A stretch of DNA of 9,545 nt from Prevotella sp. (GTDB taxonomy: Bacteria; Bacteroidota; Bacteroidia; Bacteroidales; Bacteroidaceae), in assembly GCA_022732315.1 (NCBI GenBank), contig JAIJUV010000089.1, positions 1 through 9,545 on the forward strand, written 5' to 3'. This document shows, piece after piece, positions 6,501 through 9,545 of the stretch. The position numbers were made by a program, and so were the translations under genes. Below the pieces are notes generated by a model. It saw nothing but the letters and a program-made list of their open reading frames with translations, was not told the DNA's origin and did no database searches. The number at the start of each line of letters is the position of its first letter. Position 1 is the stretch's first letter.

Positions 6501-7982
6501 TTAATGTTTGTTTACCGTAGCCAGCACCTCAGGGTCGACCACGAACTGATATTTCTTTCTCAAACCAGCCACCCAGTCTTTCTCCAGCTGGTCCTGATAG
6601 TCGGCAACCACCAGCGCCTTCACGTCGGTATATTCCTTAGGACCCTTCTTGAGAATCTTTCCGAAAGTGGCATCGATAGGATAATCCTTCACCTTCTCTA
6701 CTTTGGCATTCTTCTTGAACACCACCGAGTCGATCAAGGCATTGTCTCCCTCCTTGAAGATACCTTTCTCCACGCGGATGCGCACCACCGAGTCGGCATT
6801 GAATGCATTGCGCAGCAACTCAGCCCATTCGCTGAAAGGTTTACCCTTCACACATTTCTTCACGGCTGCCACGTCAGCGGCATCCTTCACATGGTAAGCA
6901 ATGCCCTTGAAACGAGGCTGCTCCCACTTGTATTTCTTCTTGTTCTTGGCAAAATAAGCAGCCAAAGCCTTTTCGTCTTTCGCAGCCTTTTCCCAAACCA
7001 TGCGGTTGCTGATCTCATAGAGCATCAGTCCGTCGTGGTATTCCTGTACCAGATACTTCAGGTTGCTGTCCTTGGCAGTCAACTCGGCAGTCTTCTTATC
7101 CAGAATTGTCTCGCGGTCGGTTCCCGCAGGCAATGTCTTCACGATGGAATCCAGCTTCTGGTCAACGATTCTTTCTCTGATTCCCCTTGCATCGATGAAA
7201 CGGAGAATATCGTTCTTCACCGAATCGTAAGGGAAGAAGTCTTGCTTATCCTCCAACTTGATGATGTGATAGCCAAACTCCGACAATACAGGCTTGCTGA
7301 TTTCTCCCTTCTTCATGGAGAATGCAGCATCCTCGAAAGCCTTCACCGTCTGTCCCTTCGAAATCCAAGAGATATTGCCACCTCTTGCGGCAGATCCCTT
7401 ATCATCTGAGTATTTCCTCGCCATCTCGGCAAAGTCAGCACCCTTCACCAACTTCTTTACCTTCTTGTTCTTTACCTTCTCGATAACATAACGGTCGGCA
7501 AGGGCATTATAGATAGAGTCAGCCTTCAGCTTCGCCTTCTCCTGTTCCTCGGCTGTAGCCTTCTGACCCAAACGTATCATGATGTGGGCTGGTCTAACCA
7601 TACCGCCCGCCTTGATGACACGTTCTCTGGTTTCATTATAAATCTTATGCGCTTCCGCAACGAGATCCGCCTCATTGATCATCGTAGGACGAATCTGCTG
7701 GTCGCGATACTGCAGGAATTCCTTCTTGAAGGAACTGAGCGTATCGATGCGAGCCTCCTTAGCAGCCAACACCTTGAGCTTGTAGTTGACGAACAGGTCG
7801 ACATACTCATCAACAGATTTCTTGTCGATGACACCCTCGGAATTGTTTTTGTTGTAAGAATATTCAAATTCGGAACGACTGACAGGCTGACCATTGATGG
7901 TCATGATAGTAGGGTCGTCGTTTTGAGCAAAAGCTATGCCCCCCGAAAGGAGCATAGCTGCGAAAAGCGCATAAAATTTCAT
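6501..7982 (-). CDS. Periplasmic peptidyl-prolyl isomerase, PpiC/parvulin type
   Basis: This 493-residue secreted foldase should catalyse proline cis-trans isomerisation or act as a chaperone in the periplasm. Residues 1-20 are a signal peptide ending AFAQ. Residues about 25-125 are a helical N-terminal chaperone-like segment. A complete parvulin domain spans about 128-246, with PAHIMI (His133), YSDDKGSAARGGNISWIS, AFEDAAF and FGYHIIKLEDK (His239). A Lys-rich insertion (168-182, KVKNKKVKKLVK in its core) interrupts the domain. The C-terminal half is harder to place. Residues about 355-460 look like a decayed second parvulin-like domain (HVKD, KGKPFSEWAELL) and end in a helical tail similar to those of SurA/PpiC proteins. 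It lies 18 bp after guaB and 27 bp before the SurA-like gene, forming a foldase pair. The parvulin domain is certain; the exact orthologue name is not. Confidence 0.9.
   Translation of the reverse strand: MKFYALFAAMLLSGGIAFAQNDDPTIMTINGQPVSRSEFEYSYNKNNSEGVIDKKSVDEYVDLFVNYKLKVLAAKEARIDTLSSFKKEFLQYRDQQIRPTMINEADLVAEAHKIYNETRERVIKAGGMVRPAHIMIRLGQKATAEEQEKAKLKADSIYNALADRYVIEKVKNKKVKKLVKGADFAEMARKYSDDKGSAARGGNISWISKGQTVKAFEDAAFSMKKGEISKPVLSEFGYHIIKLEDKQDFFPYDSVKNDILRFIDARGIRERIVDQKLDSIVKTLPAGTDRETILDKKTAELTAKDSNLKYLVQEYHDGLMLYEISNRMVWEKAAKDEKALAAYFAKNKKKYKWEQPRFKGIAYHVKDAADVAAVKKCVKGKPFSEWAELLRNAFNADSVVRIRVEKGIFKEGDNALIDSVVFKKNAKVEKVKDYPIDATFGKILKKGPKEYTDVKALVVADYQDQLEKDWVAGLRKKYQFVVDPEVLATVNKH
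7932..7959 (-). other. 8-bp hairpin inside the PpiC-like signal-peptide codons
   Basis: A perfect 8-bp inverted repeat (AGCTATGC at 7932-7939, GCATAGCT at 7952-7959) encloses a 12-base loop that could add two more G-C pairs. It lies 24-51 bases into the frame, within the hydrophobic core of the signal peptide. A run of six C in the adjoining strand contributes to the fold. It may simply follow from Ala, Met and Gly codons. Confidence 0.35.
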
Positions 7983-8000
7983 TTTTTTCTATTCAAATAA

Positions 8001-9503
<1,503 letters not shown>

Positions 9504-9513
9504 TTATTGCGTG

Positions 9514-9521
9514 CAAATTTA
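9514..9521 (-). promoter_or_regulatory. guaB: Promoter -7 box upstream of guaB
   Basis: The minus strand reads TAAATTTG, a full match to the Bacteroidota TAnnTTTG -7 element, ending 28 bases before the guaB ATG. This implies a leader of roughly 20 bases. No TTTG is seen at the expected -33 distance. That position falls at the extreme right edge, so the upstream half may be weak or displaced beyond the window. It is the only good promoter candidate I see for the guaB to mutL run. Confidence 0.6.
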
Positions 9522-9545
9522 GCAATAATTTCTCAGATAGAGTTC

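Overview
The window reads as a core chromosomal segment of a Bacteroidota bacterium, most likely from the Prevotella/Segatella group. The lineage call rests on three things. Two promoters match the Bacteroidota-type consensus TAnnTTTG, one of them with a TTTG box 20 bp upstream. The start codons have A-rich leaders rather than strong Shine-Dalgarno sequences. The protein set (OstA-like LptA relative, tandem parvulin chaperones, OmpA-family protein with a 20-residue signal peptide) is typical of the phylum. The genus is inferred from general protein character and was not tested. All supported genes lie on the minus strand, so transcription runs from right to left.

Layout in transcription order. 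At the right edge is a promoter -7 box, followed by guaB (IMP dehydrogenase, GMP synthesis). Four genes follow at operon-like spacing: a single-parvulin PpiC-type periplasmic foldase (18 bp gap), a SurA-like chaperone with two parvulin domains (27 bp gap), an OstA/LptA-like lipopolysaccharide transport protein (4-bp ATGA overlap) and mutL (30 bp gap). A 71-bp AT-rich gap carrying a 15-bp imperfect tandem repeat separates mutL from an OmpA-family outer-membrane/peptidoglycan-linking protein. That gene ends in a 15-bp-stem terminator. Beyond it, a near-consensus promoter drives tRNA-Val(UAC), whose 3' end is cut off by the left edge.

Functionally, three consecutive products serve outer-membrane biogenesis: two foldases and an LPS-bridge protein. 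They are followed by an outer-membrane protein that would be a plausible client. guaB and mutL flank this block and have no obvious mechanistic link to it. No gap exceeds 300 bases.

I see no mobile element, CRISPR array, phage remnant or defence system, and no broken gene. I do not find a convincing undescribed system. The best leads are a MutL whose nuclease motifs are degenerate while its clamp-binding motif is kept, a SurA homologue whose two parvulin domains each lack part of the canonical motif set, and hairpins inside the signal-peptide codons of two secreted-protein genes.
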